Shown here one piece after another: positions 19,120-26,662 of a stretch of 64,000 bases of DNA; position 1 is the first letter of the stretch; each line of letters begins with the position of its first letter. The stretch spans positions 124,001 through 188,000 of the forward strand of contig WRIJ01000003.1 in assembly GCA_009782785.1 (NCBI GenBank), given 5' to 3'. Under the pieces are notes generated by a model that searched no databases, was not told the DNA's origin, and was given only the letters and a program-made list of their open reading frames with translations. The stretch is from Propionibacteriaceae bacterium. Its GTDB lineage: Bacteria; Actinomycetota; Actinomycetes; Propionibacteriales; Propionibacteriaceae. A program made the position numbers and the translations under genes.

Positions 19120-19422
19120 CTAGGTAGCTGGTATGTCGGATGGGTGGGTGTAGGTTCTTTTGGGTTTCATTCTTGTTTTTCCTGCTCGGATTTCGTATTG
19201 GGTTTTGGTGTCGTGGCAGGGTTTGCAGAGTCCTTGTCCGTTGTCGAGGGTGTGTGGGTTGATGCCTTGTCGGATGCATTCGGTGTAGGGAATGATGTGG
19301 TCAGCTATAGTGGCTTCGGCGTATCCGCAGTGTTGGCATCGCTGGTCGCGGTAGAGGATTTGTTTTCTGAGTGTGGTGGGGAATGCCGTTCTATTGCCTG
19401 ACCAGGAGGTTTGTTTGCTCAT
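19120..19422 (-). CDS. HNH endonuclease
   Basis: 100 residues with the HNH pattern: RKQILYRDQRCQHCGY, then TIADHIIPYTEC, then GQGLCKPCHDTKT (Cys pairs bind a structural metal; the His residues are catalytic). Small phage HNH proteins beside the terminase genes are required for cos cleavage in several phages, which fits this position. The basic C-terminus (KTRMKPKRTY) may bind DNA. The coding strand is A/C-rich, unlike the terminase genes to the left. Confidence 0.9.
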   Translation of the reverse strand: MSKQTSWSGNRTAFPTTLRKQILYRDQRCQHCGYAEATIADHIIPYTECIRQGINPHTLDNGQGLCKPCHDTKTQYEIRAGKTRMKPKRTYTHPSDIPAT

Positions 19423-19459
19423 TGTGTTTGTATTTCTGCTTGTCAGATCATGTTTTGAG

Positions 19460-19489
19460 TTGATTTATATAGCATAGCCATGCTATACT
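19460..19489 (+). promoter_or_regulatory. Promoter with overlapping inverted repeat
   Basis: TTGATT (19460-19465), 18-bp spacer, TATACT (19484-19489). Inside it lies the palindrome ATAGCAT-AGCC-ATGCTAT (19469-19486), which spans the spacer and the -10 element and could be an operator. It faces the plus-strand small membrane gene at 19522. A related ATAGCCAT word occurs near the integrase promoter. Confidence 0.7.
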
Positions 19490-19521
19490 TATCATGTATC
19501 CAAGAGAAAGGAGGAAGCAAG

Positions 19522-19623
19522 ATGAAAGTAATCGAACTGCTCAGCCAGCTTAGCTCCATCGCAAGCATGATTATCGCAGCAATTGCCCTAGCTGTAATCA
19601 TCTTCCGTAAGCCAAGAGGCTGA
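19522..19623 (+). CDS. Tiny single-pass membrane protein
   Basis: 33 residues from ATG 19522 with an AAAGGAGG ribosome site 6 nt upstream. Starts MKVIELLSQL and has one hydrophobic segment (IASMIIAAIALAVII) followed by a basic end FRKPRG. It is too short for routine gene callers but has its own strong promoter and ribosome site. The gene pair 19522/19701 resembles the pair 32009/32205 in size, order and character. Function is unknown; a membrane-acting role such as exclusion or toxin is possible. Confidence 0.65.
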   Translation: MKVIELLSQLSSIASMIIAAIALAVIIFRKPRG

Positions 19624-19637
19624 CAGTGTGGGTAGAT

Positions 19638-19663
19638 GTCGGGCTGGTGGTGACTGGCCCGGC
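19638..19663 (+). terminator. Hairpin between the two small membrane genes
   Basis: GTCGGGCTGG and CTGGCCCGGC can pair (10 bp with three G-T wobbles) around a 6-base loop, then a CT-rich tail follows. A comparable hairpin lies between the two small genes at 32.1 kb. It may end or attenuate the first short transcript. Confidence 0.5.
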
Positions 19664-19700
19664 GTCTCTCACTAGGTTACCAGATTCTTGTTGAATTATC

Positions 19701-19874
19701 ATGAAGGAAAGTATTGGACATGTGTTCAAGTGGTTGTCGTTGTCGTTTGCGTTTTCTGCGTGTGCTTTGGCTGTTCATGCTGGGAGTTTGCTTGGTGGGT
19801 TGAGTGCTTTGACTGCTGGTGTGTTGGGGTTTGTTGCTGTGGAGATTGTTTCGATGGAGTCTCATCATGACTGA
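19701..19874 (+). CDS. Small two-helix membrane protein
   Basis: 57 residues (MKESIGHVFKWLSLSFAF...) with two hydrophobic segments at about 12-27 and 32-50 and a short polar tail ending HHD. Codon use is strongly G/T-rich on the coding strand. It overlaps the following HTH gene by 8 nt, so they are likely co-translated. It parallels the 52-aa protein at 32205. No family recognised. Confidence 0.55.
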   Translation: MKESIGHVFKWLSLSFAFSACALAVHAGSLLGGLSALTAGVLGFVAVEIVSMESHHD

Positions 19875-20061
19875 GGTGTTTTTGAGTTTGACTGAGGTTG
19901 CTGAGTTGTTGGGGTTGACTACTGGTGGTCTTGCGTCTCAGAGACTTCCTGAGGCTGATGCTCGTATTGGTCGGGCTCGTGGTTGGAGGAGGGAGACGAT
20001 TGATGCTTGGGTTGTTTCTCGTCCTGGTCGTGGTCGGTGGGGGCACGGGTTGAGGGAGTGA
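19867..20061 (+). CDS. Small helix-turn-helix protein
   Basis: 64 residues from ATG 19867, overlapping the preceding membrane gene. The segment LSLTEVAELLGLTTGGLASQRLPEAD is a MerR/excisionase-type winged helix start, followed by W-R-E-TIDAWV, typical of small DNA-binding proteins that recognise a site and often act as regulators or excision factors. It may control its own promoter or the nearby replication region. Confidence 0.7.
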   Translation: MTEVFLSLTEVAELLGLTTGGLASQRLPEADARIGRARGWRRETIDAWVVSRPGRGRWGHGLRE

Positions 20062-20190
20062 TTGTGTTGGTGCTTGTTTTTGGGCGCTAGCATTGCCGAC
20101 TGGTGTCAAGTATGCCTGTGGATAACTTTTGTGTCAAGTGTTTGTTTTTGGCGTGTCGGAATTGTGGTAGTTGGTTTAAGGACGTGTTTC

Positions 20191-20453
20191 GTCCTATTCT
20201 GTATGATTTCGTTGTCCTACTCGTCCTAATGCTTGATTTCAAGGGGTTATATAAATATACACTATCTCTATATAATATAATACTCTATATACAAGATATA
20301 TTTGTTTGTATATATAATACCTTGTCAGGCAGTATATCTCTTATAATTCGAGATTTCAATAATTAGGTCGAGTAGGACGGGTAGGACATCCAAATGTCCT
20401 ACCTTGTGAAATCATAAATACTCACATACTAGAGATAGGACAAACCGGTCCTA
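20191..20453. other. Candidate phage replication origin (iterons and AT-rich core)
   Basis: The 395-bp gap between 20061 and 20457 has no convincing gene. It carries eight copies of GTCCTA or its complement TAGGAC at 20191, 20214, 20223, 20373, 20382, 20396, 20436 and 20448. Two form inverted pairs: GTAGGACAT-CCAA-ATGTCCTAC (20381-20402 region) and ATAGGAC-AAACCG-GTCCTAT (20435-20454). Between the left and right groups lies a very AT-rich stretch (about 20247-20345). It sits next to helicase and replication genes. Confidence 0.6.
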
Positions 20454-20456
20454 TAG

Positions 20457-21737
20457 TTAGATTTCTATATCATCGAGGAGCGTGAAAACTTCACCCTTCT
20501 CAGTCTCGTCTGTCGTGATTCTAGCCACCCTGTGAAGCCGGTATATGGCTTCCTCGTAGGCTCCGCTCTTCTTATCACGACCAGCAATAGCCCTGTTAAG
20601 CTCACTCCTGGTCATGGATCCCCCACGACTTTTCAGCTTCGCAAGAATTATTTTCTCCACACGCTGCCGAGCGATCTTGGCCTTATATCTCACATACTCA
20701 TCGGTGATTTGTGCATCTTCTTCAGCTTTCTGTTTGCGCTGGAGGACCATGGAATCAAGGCAGTGTTGCCTGGTTTCTGTACTTTTGTTGATGATCACTC
20801 CTGAGAGTGCCCAGTCTTCATCGTTGACTTTTGTGCGTGCCTCCATGAGAGCAAGTGCAGCAGCCGTTTTCAACCGCACAAGCATTTTGTGACCATCAAG
20901 TGGGTGAATGAGCCCACGTTGTGCTTTGACCCGTTCAGTTTTCATGTCTTTCTTTGCTTGTGCACAAACACTCATGATGGTGTTGCCGTGTTTGTCTTGT
21001 GGATTATCGTCAATGAACCGGGACCATTCTGGACTGTGGAGTTGCATAAGTGGCCGATTATCGGGATCTGTCTGGGTTTCTGTGATCGCTAGATCATAGG
21101 AGGGTAGCCACAGGAAGCGTTGTGGTGTTCCCCCGTCGGCTTCTTTTCCTTGGAGATAGGTTGCTGACCTGGTGGGTTGGGCACCGATAATGAACACGGC
21201 CCGGTAGGAGTGTGGTGGGAGTAGGCATCGTCTTGTGCGGTCGGCGATGGTGGAGCCGAGGAGTTCACCGGACCATGCTGAGCGTATGGTGGGCATGATG
21301 GTGGCACCTTGGCGTGCTGATTGTGCGGTGAGTGTATCGATTTCGTTGATGTTGAAGATTGCTTGGGTGCGTTCCCACAGGATTGGCGCAGGGTTATCGT
21401 CACTGGGTTTCGGGTTGGGTTTAGCGTAGGTGGCAACGATTCCTTCACCGGTGCCGATACTGTAAACATTGGTGTCGTTGTCCCATTGGAAAATGTGTTC
21501 CGCAGTGGAGATGGAGATGCCTTTCCCACCGGATGATGGTGACACGAGGGTGATGATGGAGTTGAGGGAGGCTGGTGCACCTATTCCACCGGTGATAACA
21601 ACGGTGGGTGGTGTGTTGGCTATGGTTTTGGCGATGGTGACACCGAGGACTCCCCAGGGTGGGGCCATGCGTGCGAGTGATTCTTCACGGATGAAGGTGA
21701 GGATGGGGCGTGCAGCCCAGAATTCTTGTTCGGTCAT
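20457..21737 (-). CDS. Phage replicative P-loop ATPase (DUF3987/helicase-like)
   Basis: 426 residues. A P-loop variant SPSSGGKGIS lies near residue 67, a Walker B-like FNINEIDTL near 125, and SAWSGELLGS then PPHSYRAVFIIGAQP follow; this fits the DUF3987-type ATPases that act as phage helicases or primase-helicase partners. The C-terminal 120 residues are basic and helical with a winged-helix look (GGSMTRSELNRAIAGRDK). No primase motif is seen, so it would work with a separate primase. The stop is 1-4 bases from the repeat-rich gap. Confidence 0.65.
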   Translation of the reverse strand: MTEQEFWAARPILTFIREESLARMAPPWGVLGVTIAKTIANTPPTVVITGGIGAPASLNSIITLVSPSSGGKGISISTAEHIFQWDNDTNVYSIGTGEGIVATYAKPNPKPSDDNPAPILWERTQAIFNINEIDTLTAQSARQGATIMPTIRSAWSGELLGSTIADRTRRCLLPPHSYRAVFIIGAQPTRSATYLQGKEADGGTPQRFLWLPSYDLAITETQTDPDNRPLMQLHSPEWSRFIDDNPQDKHGNTIMSVCAQAKKDMKTERVKAQRGLIHPLDGHKMLVRLKTAAALALMEARTKVNDEDWALSGVIINKSTETRQHCLDSMVLQRKQKAEEDAQITDEYVRYKAKIARQRVEKIILAKLKSRGGSMTRSELNRAIAGRDKKSGAYEEAIYRLHRVARITTDETEKGEVFTLLDDIEI

Positions 21738-22180
21738 GGGTTGTCCTGCTGGTTGAGTTCTTCATCGAGTATGTGGCATGCTTGGGCGATTCTGCGTCTC
21801 CTGGAGGCTGTTTCTTTAATGATCTTGGCGTAGTGTGGCGCGACTGCTGGGATAGCGAAAGAGGCGGCTGTAATGGCTTGCATGAGGGGGTTTCCCCAAC
21901 CACCTGGGCGTGGCATATCCTTGTCGAGTCGTGCACGTATGCTCACTGGGTCGATGGTGTAACCATTGGTTATTGCGTTGAGGCATTCGGTAATAATGTC
22001 GCGTGTACTGGGGTCTTGATAATCTTCGGGTGTCGTTGTTTTGACCGCGTCAACAACTATTTGTGGTGCAGAAAATAGGAGAAGTCCAGCGAGTGCTTTC
22101 TCACTAGCGATGTCACCAGGAATATTGTCTGATAGATAGTATTGGAAGTAGTGTGGATAATCCCACACACCGCCTTTCAT
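21734..22180 (-). CDS. DnaB-like N-terminal domain protein
   Basis: 148 residues. The segment SEKALAGLLLFSAPQIVVDAV, then DPSTRDIITECLNAITNGYTIDPVSIRARL, matches the N-terminal helicase-dimer domain of DnaB, but no ATPase domain follows in this gene. The next gene (20457-21737) carries the ATPase, with an ATGA overlap, so together they look like a split replicative helicase. Likely to be a loader-binding or primase-binding partner. Confidence 0.65.
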   Translation of the reverse strand: MKGGVWDYPHYFQYYLSDNIPGDIASEKALAGLLLFSAPQIVVDAVKTTTPEDYQDPSTRDIITECLNAITNGYTIDPVSIRARLDKDMPRPGGWGNPLMQAITAASFAIPAVAPHYAKIIKETASRRRRIAQACHILDEELNQQDNP

Positions 22181-22647
22181 GATTCACCTACTGGTGGTAT
22201 GCGACCTGTTTTGCGTAACTGGTGAATCATTCCGACGTCACGGGTGATCGTGTCCCTGTATTGGTCAATATTGGGGTGTGTGACAGCTGTGTCATAGTTG
22301 GCGAGAATGAACCGGATCCGCCACATGGTGGTGTCCATGATTTGGTCGTCTTGTTCATTGTCGGGAATGATGGGTTTTGGTCCTTGATCGTGTTCCCACA
22401 TGGTCCATAGTTGGTGTGCTGTCCAGCCTTCCCAGGGGATGATAACTCCACGAGTGAGTCGGTGTATTTGTGTGTCGTATCCGAGTGTTTCGAGGTCCGC
22501 GAGTGCTCGGGAGTGGACTGTGGTTGAGCGGATGCCTGGATGGGTGGTTGTGCGAATGCTTGCGTCAATATGGTCGAGAGCATCCCAGTAGGTGAGCACA
22601 GTGGTGAGGTCTTTGTAGAGGATTGATGCTTTGGTTGGGGTGAGCAT
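22177..22647 (-). CDS. Hypothetical phage replication-region protein
   Basis: 156 residues, first gene of the minus-strand replication set, with an AAGGAGA site about 11 nt before ATG 22647. It is largely helical with Trp-rich stretches (WEGWTAHQLWTMWEHDQGP) and overlaps the next gene by ATGA. I recognise no domain. Codon use is A/C-rich like its downstream neighbours. It may be a replication or regulatory factor, by position only. Confidence 0.6.
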   Translation of the reverse strand: MLTPTKASILYKDLTTVLTYWDALDHIDASIRTTTHPGIRSTTVHSRALADLETLGYDTQIHRLTRGVIIPWEGWTAHQLWTMWEHDQGPKPIIPDNEQDDQIMDTTMWRIRFILANYDTAVTHPNIDQYRDTITRDVGMIHQLRKTGRIPPVGES

Positions 22648-22716
22648 GTTATCCGTTCTCTCCTTGTGCTGTGTGTATGGGCTTATGTTTTCTTGCTATG
22701 CTTGGTTTAGATGGGG

Positions 22717-22745
22717 TTGACTTTTATGTTTAGGTGGGGTATGCT
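22717..22745 (+). promoter_or_regulatory. Strong promoter of hicA, giving a leaderless transcript
   Basis: TTGACT (22717-22722), 17-bp spacer, TATGCT (22740-22745). The hicA ATG at 22752 lies 6 bases after the -10 element, so transcription should begin at or within a base of the start codon. No ribosome site precedes the ATG. Confidence 0.75.
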
Positions 22746-22751
22746 TCTCAT

Positions 22752-22949
22752 ATGACGAAGCCAATGAAATACCTGAAACTAGCGCAACTGCTACGGAAAG
22801 CTGGCTTCCAGTCACGACCAGGTAGAGGAGATCACGAAATATGGACAGGCCCAAACAATGCCAGGGCTGTCCTGGTTCGCGACACTGAATGCTCACCAGG
22901 GGTGACCCGTCAAGCCCTGAACGCCATCCAAAAAGCAAAGGAAAACTAA
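22752..22949 (+). CDS. hicA: HicA-like toxin (mRNA interferase)
   Basis: 65 residues; the first in-frame ATG (22734) is rejected because the -10 element lies between it and this start. The core KLAQLLRKAGFQSRPGRGDHEIWTGPN matches the HicA double-stranded-RNA-binding fold, with the active His in GDHEIW. HicA toxins cut mRNA or tmRNA until bound by HicB. The gene stands on the plus strand inside a minus-strand operon with its own promoter. One base overlaps the hicB start (TAATG). Confidence 0.8.
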   Translation: MTKPMKYLKLAQLLRKAGFQSRPGRGDHEIWTGPNNARAVLVRDTECSPGVTRQALNAIQKAKEN

Positions 22950-23311
22950 TGATCACCGTCACCGCTACACCCTGGAAACTAGGGTGGGAACTCGAACTCG
23001 ACACCGGTGGAATCACCCAAGTGCGCTCCCTAGCGAAAGCCAAACAACAAGTCCGTGAATACCTCGACACCGTTGACCCTGATGTTGACCACACCAGCTG
23101 GGAGATCACCATTGTTCCCGAACATGGTGGAATATTCGATGAAGTCTTAGAAGCAAAAACAGACACAGAGCTCGCCCAAGAAGCCACCAGAAACGCCGCC
23201 AAACGCATGAAGGATGCTGTACGCGAACTCACTGATAGTGGTGTGTCCATGACCGATACAGCAGTGATCCTCGGGGTCACCAAGGCGCGTGTTTCACAAC
23301 TCGTTTCGTAG
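22949..23311 (+). CDS. hicB: HicB-like antitoxin
   Basis: 120 residues from ATG 22949. The N-terminal beta part (VTATPWKLGWELELD, then VPEHGGIFDEVL) fits the HicB partner, and the C-terminus (MTDTAVILGVTKARVSQLV) is a helix-turn-helix for binding the operon promoter. The 3' end overlaps the opposing small gene by 18 bp. Together with HicA it forms a stabilising or defensive toxin-antitoxin pair carried by the prophage. Confidence 0.75.
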   Translation: MITVTATPWKLGWELELDTGGITQVRSLAKAKQQVREYLDTVDPDVDHTSWEITIVPEHGGIFDEVLEAKTDTELAQEATRNAAKRMKDAVRELTDSGVSMTDTAVILGVTKARVSQLVS

Positions 23312-23491
23312 ATCACTACACACCTCCTGGCGTGTAGTGTTTGGCAGTAATGCTGCGAGGGGCTCGATACGCCCACTTGCAGGCTTTGCATTCCCTCCAG
23401 GTGGTCCCTGGTCGGGAATACACGTTGTCACCATTACCCAGTTCATTCGCTGACACATTTTGCGAAGTGATTGTTCTTGTAGTTCGTTCAT
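23294..23491 (-). CDS. Small hypothetical phage protein
   Basis: 65 residues, last gene of the minus-strand early operon, joined to the RecT-like gene by an ATGA junction at 23488-23491. The N-terminus (MNELQEQSLRKMCQRMNWVMVTTC) is helical; the middle has a Pro/Gly stretch. No domain is recognised. Its end overlaps the 3' end of hicB on the opposite strand. Confidence 0.5.
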   Translation of the reverse strand: MNELQEQSLRKMCQRMNWVMVTTCIPDQGPPGGNAKPASGRIEPLAALLPNTTRQEVCSDLRNEL

Positions 23492-24588
23492 TCTTGATCC
23501 TCGATTTCTAGCCCCTGCTGGAGAAGATCAATCACTTGACTGGCCTCATGTTTGGTCAGATCCTTCGATGAAGTGATGTCGTCACGGCCTGTCACATCGC
23601 AATAGAACTGCAAACCTTTCTCCCTCGATTCTTGATTCCACCATCCTGTTTCTTTCAAAACAATATGGAGTTTCTGGAGTTGTTTTGGGGTGATCATTTC
23701 GACCGCATCCAACACTTCTTCAATGATCTCAACCGGGTCATCATCGGGCGGTGGTGTTTCTTGTGGTGGTGGGGAGGGAGGTGGGTCAGTTGCTCTCGGG
23801 GAACCTCCCTCCCCTACATCAGCAGAACTACTATCCACCATAGATTCTGCTGGTTCACCTGCTGTAGAAAGGTCAGCAGGGAGATCATCGGCACTCGTGA
23901 GGCTGCGAGCGCTGGGTGTTCGTTTGGGTCGTTTCGGTGGGTCCAGTGGGGCACGCTCAGGAATGATCCCGCCATCACCCTCAACAACCTCACCAGCCAC
24001 GGTCGTGATCGTTTCCAATCCCTTCGGTGGCTGAACAACCATTGCACTATAGGAAGGCGTGTACGCCATATCTTCGGCTTCCTCAGTGGACACCAGTCCG
24101 TGAATCACATCAGAGAACACGGCTTTAGCCATGCGTGTGGTTGCCCTCGCGAGGAGCATGTCCGCAGGATATTTCTGCCACACATCTCTACCCGTGAGTC
24201 CTGCTGTTTTCGCTTCCATAAGGGTAAACGTGAAAGACTGCCACGCATCAGGATCATCCTTGTCCTCTTTCCTCCGGCCTTTAATCGTGCATTTCTCAGC
24301 ACCAGACGCAACAACCCTGATCTGATGGCCATCACGAAGAATCAAGCCCCTCATAGCTTCAGCCATCAACGATGCGCGACCGTTAATCACAGCGAAAGAT
24401 TGCAGAGAGTTCATTGGTGACATACCAAGCTCCCTGCCTGTCATGACAGCCGCGAAAACCTTCCCAACGTTGCCTCTCATGTCCTTTGGCACAAAATCGC
24501 TCTGGCATACGAGTTCAGCGAGTTCCTTAGATTGTGGGAGGACATCAGCCCATGAGTCGATACGGTCAAGATCGGTAGAGGTCATCAT
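23488..24588 (-). CDS. RecT-like single-strand annealing protein
   Basis: 366 residues. The segment from about residue 30 (CQSDFVPKDMRGNVGKVFAAVMTGRELGMSPMNSLQSFAVINGRASLMAEAMRGLI) and MLLARATTRMAKAVFSDVIHGL near residue 160 are the signature of the actinophage RecT family. A Pro-rich linker (about 250-290) leads to a C-terminal helical tail. It should anneal complementary DNA with the nuclease encoded just upstream. AAGGA precedes ATG 24588; ATG 24585 is a close alternative. Confidence 0.8.
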   Translation of the reverse strand: MMTSTDLDRIDSWADVLPQSKELAELVCQSDFVPKDMRGNVGKVFAAVMTGRELGMSPMNSLQSFAVINGRASLMAEAMRGLILRDGHQIRVVASGAEKCTIKGRRKEDKDDPDAWQSFTFTLMEAKTAGLTGRDVWQKYPADMLLARATTRMAKAVFSDVIHGLVSTEEAEDMAYTPSYSAMVVQPPKGLETITTVAGEVVEGDGGIIPERAPLDPPKRPKRTPSARSLTSADDLPADLSTAGEPAESMVDSSSADVGEGGSPRATDPPPSPPPQETPPPDDDPVEIIEEVLDAVEMITPKQLQKLHIVLKETGWWNQESREKGLQFYCDVTGRDDITSSKDLTKHEASQVIDLLQQGLEIEDQE

Positions 24589-24595
24589 ATTGTCC

Positions 24596-25435
24596 TTAAA
24601 ATGGTGGAGGGATCGTGCCTGATTGTGGTGGCACTAGAGGGTCAAGTATCGGGTTATTGAACGTGTCTTTGTCACGGTTATAGAAGTCGGTGCGTAGTTT
24701 CCATTCCCAATACTGGTCGAGAAAGATTTGGACACATTCCCACACCCATCCATCTGTTTTGATTGGAAACAATTGTGCGACACCATCATGTGCATGCAGC
24801 AGGAATGCTTCACGCTGGTTGATCTCTGGTATCGCATCGAGACTATATGTAGAGGGTTGTTTCCCACCCTTTGGTCCACTGTGATGGTGTTCAATGATCA
24901 TGTTCGTGGAATGAGCATATGCAGAAGCTTGGATCGCATGATCCGGGTAGATCGATTTCCCGAACTTGAAATCCAAGATAACAGGAAGGTCACTTACGTT
25001 TGGGATCTCTGCGATCAGATCAGCTGTACCGGCATACAACAGATCGGTGTGTATGAGTGCTTGTTCACTCTTGAAGGGTTTGATGTTGAAACCGTCTAAG
25101 AGTCGAGCTGCAGCTTCGGCGTCCGCTAATACTGTCGGATCGTCTGTTGCTACTGGTTGACCAGTGACCAGTCCTTCCATCACCAGGTGGCATTGTTTAC
25201 CTCTGTCACGAGCATGGTCCCATGCGGATAAGCCTTTCTGTTCAATCATCTTGGGAATGCTTGACAGGGGTTGCTCAGCAAGCATTGACCAATTGTCTAG
25301 CACCCAGTTGGCGACCTCTTTCACCGCTGGTTTGGTTAAGTCTGTCGTGGTGAGGCTGGATGGCCCTGGTAGTTTTCTTCCATCCATATAGAACGTGGAA
25401 TGCCCTTTCCACTTACGTGCAGTGATGTCATGCAT
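24596..25435 (-). CDS. RecB-like / PD-(D/E)XK exonuclease
   Basis: 279 residues from ATG 25435 (AGGAGG 7 nt upstream; a longer reading to 25573 has no ribosome site). The pattern LIHTDLLYAGTADLIAE, then VILDFKFGKSIYPDHAIQASAYA, carries the GTxD, D-FK and Q--AYA motifs of the Cas4/RecB/YqaJ nuclease family. It should resect DNA ends to make single strands for the RecT partner, which follows directly. ATGA overlap with the preceding small gene. Confidence 0.8.
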   Translation of the reverse strand: MHDITARKWKGHSTFYMDGRKLPGPSSLTTTDLTKPAVKEVANWVLDNWSMLAEQPLSSIPKMIEQKGLSAWDHARDRGKQCHLVMEGLVTGQPVATDDPTVLADAEAAARLLDGFNIKPFKSEQALIHTDLLYAGTADLIAEIPNVSDLPVILDFKFGKSIYPDHAIQASAYAHSTNMIIEHHHSGPKGGKQPSTYSLDAIPEINQREAFLLHAHDGVAQLFPIKTDGWVWECVQIFLDQYWEWKLRTDFYNRDKDTFNNPILDPLVPPQSGTIPPPF

Positions 25436-25664
25436 CTGTGTCCTCCTGGGTGTATGCGTAGCATTCCACCGGCGACCGGTAGAAACACTCACACTTGATG
25501 CCAGAGTTACCCTCATGGCATATGCAGGGGCACGCGAGAATGGTCTCCTGATTGTCGCGTGTAAGGAGATCAACGATGCTGGTTGTGATCCTGCTCAACG
25601 TCGCCACAGCTTCGCCTAGCTCGGTGAGAGCGGTGAGGATACGCTGGGTTAGTTCGTCACTCAT
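25428..25664 (-). CDS. Small phage protein with a Cys-rich tail
   Basis: 78 residues from ATG 25664 (GGGGTG upstream). The N-terminal half is an amphipathic helix (LTALTELGEAVATLSRITTSIVDLL), and the C-terminal half has five Cys and one His (ACPCICHEGNSGIKCECFYR, CYAY) that could bind a metal. It overlaps neighbours at both ends. No family recognised. Confidence 0.5.
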   Translation of the reverse strand: MSDELTQRILTALTELGEAVATLSRITTSIVDLLTRDNQETILACPCICHEGNSGIKCECFYRSPVECYAYTQEDTDA

Positions 25665-25831
25665 CTTGCACCCCGTAGCATCGCAACAAGAAACACAATG
25701 GTCAGTACTAGGCACAGTACGCACCCGTACATGGCAACCATGACAACCTCCACAGCGTCACACAACGCGCCAGTGACACCACACACCACCAGGGCGCAAC
25801 CAGCACCCATCACAGCCGATAACGCTCTCAT
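25661..25831 (-). CDS. Small two-helix membrane protein
   Basis: 56 residues from ATG 25831 (AGAGGA site). Two hydrophobic segments (ALSAVMGAGCALVVCGVTGAL and MVAMYGCVLCLVLTIVFLVAML) with a short loop. It is part of the tightly overlapping early operon. Unknown role; small membrane proteins of this type sometimes affect superinfection or division. Confidence 0.55.
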   Translation of the reverse strand: MRALSAVMGAGCALVVCGVTGALCDAVEVVMVAMYGCVLCLVLTIVFLVAMLRGAR

Positions 25832-26019
25832 GATTCCTCTTTCCAAGCGTCCATGAGTTCACCTGTGAGCCGTACAAGATCCTCATGAGGGATCACCCAC
25901 ACACGATCCCCAAACTTGAAACCGATACGGCCCTCCTGACACCAGCGCCGTAACTGCGCTGGGCTAAAAGCCGTCAATTGGGACGCTTCCGCAATGGTGT
26001 ACGACAATTTGTCACCCAT
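25828..26019 (-). CDS. Helix-turn-helix protein (MerR/excisionase-like)
   Basis: 63 residues from ATG 26019 (AGGAGA). YTIAEASQLTAFSPAQLRRWCQEGRIGFKF then VWVIPHEDLVRL is a MerR-type HTH fold with the winged beta hairpin, common to excisionases and small phage regulators. Position between early operon genes suggests a regulator of excision or of operon expression. Confidence 0.7.
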   Translation of the reverse strand: MGDKLSYTIAEASQLTAFSPAQLRRWCQEGRIGFKFGDRVWVIPHEDLVRLTGELMDAWKEES

Positions 26020-26662
26020 GACTGATCTCCTGCTGTGAGCGGCCATCTAGCCATCCGAGAGTGAAATCATGCCCCTTGTCGAACAGTGGTTCGCCACCGT
26101 TCACACCACTGTGGAAACCTTCCAGATAGTCGTGTGAATAGGTCACGAAGGATCCTGTGTCGTTGACCGGTGGGGTTTGGTCTTCCATGCGTGGGAAGGG
26201 TGGTAGTTGTTCTGGTGGTACGGGTGGTGTTGGTGTCTTGGTTTCGTTGGGAAGATCCAACAGATAGGACGGTAATGGTGTGGGTTCTTTTTCCATCCAT
26301 TGCGGTGCTTGTGGGGCCAGCTCGGTCAGCACTGGTTCGCTGACGGGTGTGTCCGCTGGTGCAATGTATGCTCTGGCTGGCATCCAGAATTCACCACCCA
26401 TACCATCAGGATTAACACGTACGCCTTGTGGTTCTTCGACAAGGTCGACAGGGGCATCGCTAGGCTCCTCGACAGACACCGGTGTTGGTTCTGGTTCGAT
26501 CATGGGCTCTGGTTTGAGGTGATCGAGAATTTCAGCGAGACACTCCAAGATCCCTAATTGCACCCACCTCGAAGCAAGTTCATGCTCTTCTGGTGTTTTG
26601 CCTTCCTGTAACTGGAATCTCGCAGTGTGAATGATTTCAGCGATTGATTCTCTCGTGGTCAT
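26012..26662 (-). CDS. Hypothetical acidic phage protein
   Basis: 216 residues from ATG 26662 (AAGGAGG 5 nt upstream). N-terminal helices (SIAEIIHTARFQLQEGKTPEEHELASRWVQLGILECLAEIL) are followed by a Pro/Glu/Val-rich stretch (about 75-170) and a short C-terminal segment (HDYLEGFHSGVNGGEPLFDKGHDFTLGWLDGR) with repeated Gly/Phe. The bipartite build suggests an adaptor or anti-host protein. No family recognised. Confidence 0.5.
   Translation of the reverse strand: MTTRESIAEIIHTARFQLQEGKTPEEHELASRWVQLGILECLAEILDHLKPEPMIEPEPTPVSVEEPSDAPVDLVEEPQGVRVNPDGMGGEFWMPARAYIAPADTPVSEPVLTELAPQAPQWMEKEPTPLPSYLLDLPNETKTPTPPVPPEQLPPFPRMEDQTPPVNDTGSFVTYSHDYLEGFHSGVNGGEPLFDKGHDFTLGWLDGRSQQEISHG

Noticed and set aside
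20103..20366. 87-codon plus-strand frame in the AT-rich gap
   Set aside because: It has no ribosome site and runs through the repeat-rich AT core; low-complexity translation does not look like a protein.
22696..23391. 231-codon frame opposite hicAB
   Set aside because: HicA and HicB on the plus strand match known families and have a promoter; the opposite frame has none of this.
23632..24420. 262-codon frame opposite the RecT-like gene
   Set aside because: It is a mirror of the RecT coding frame without a ribosome site or a known domain.
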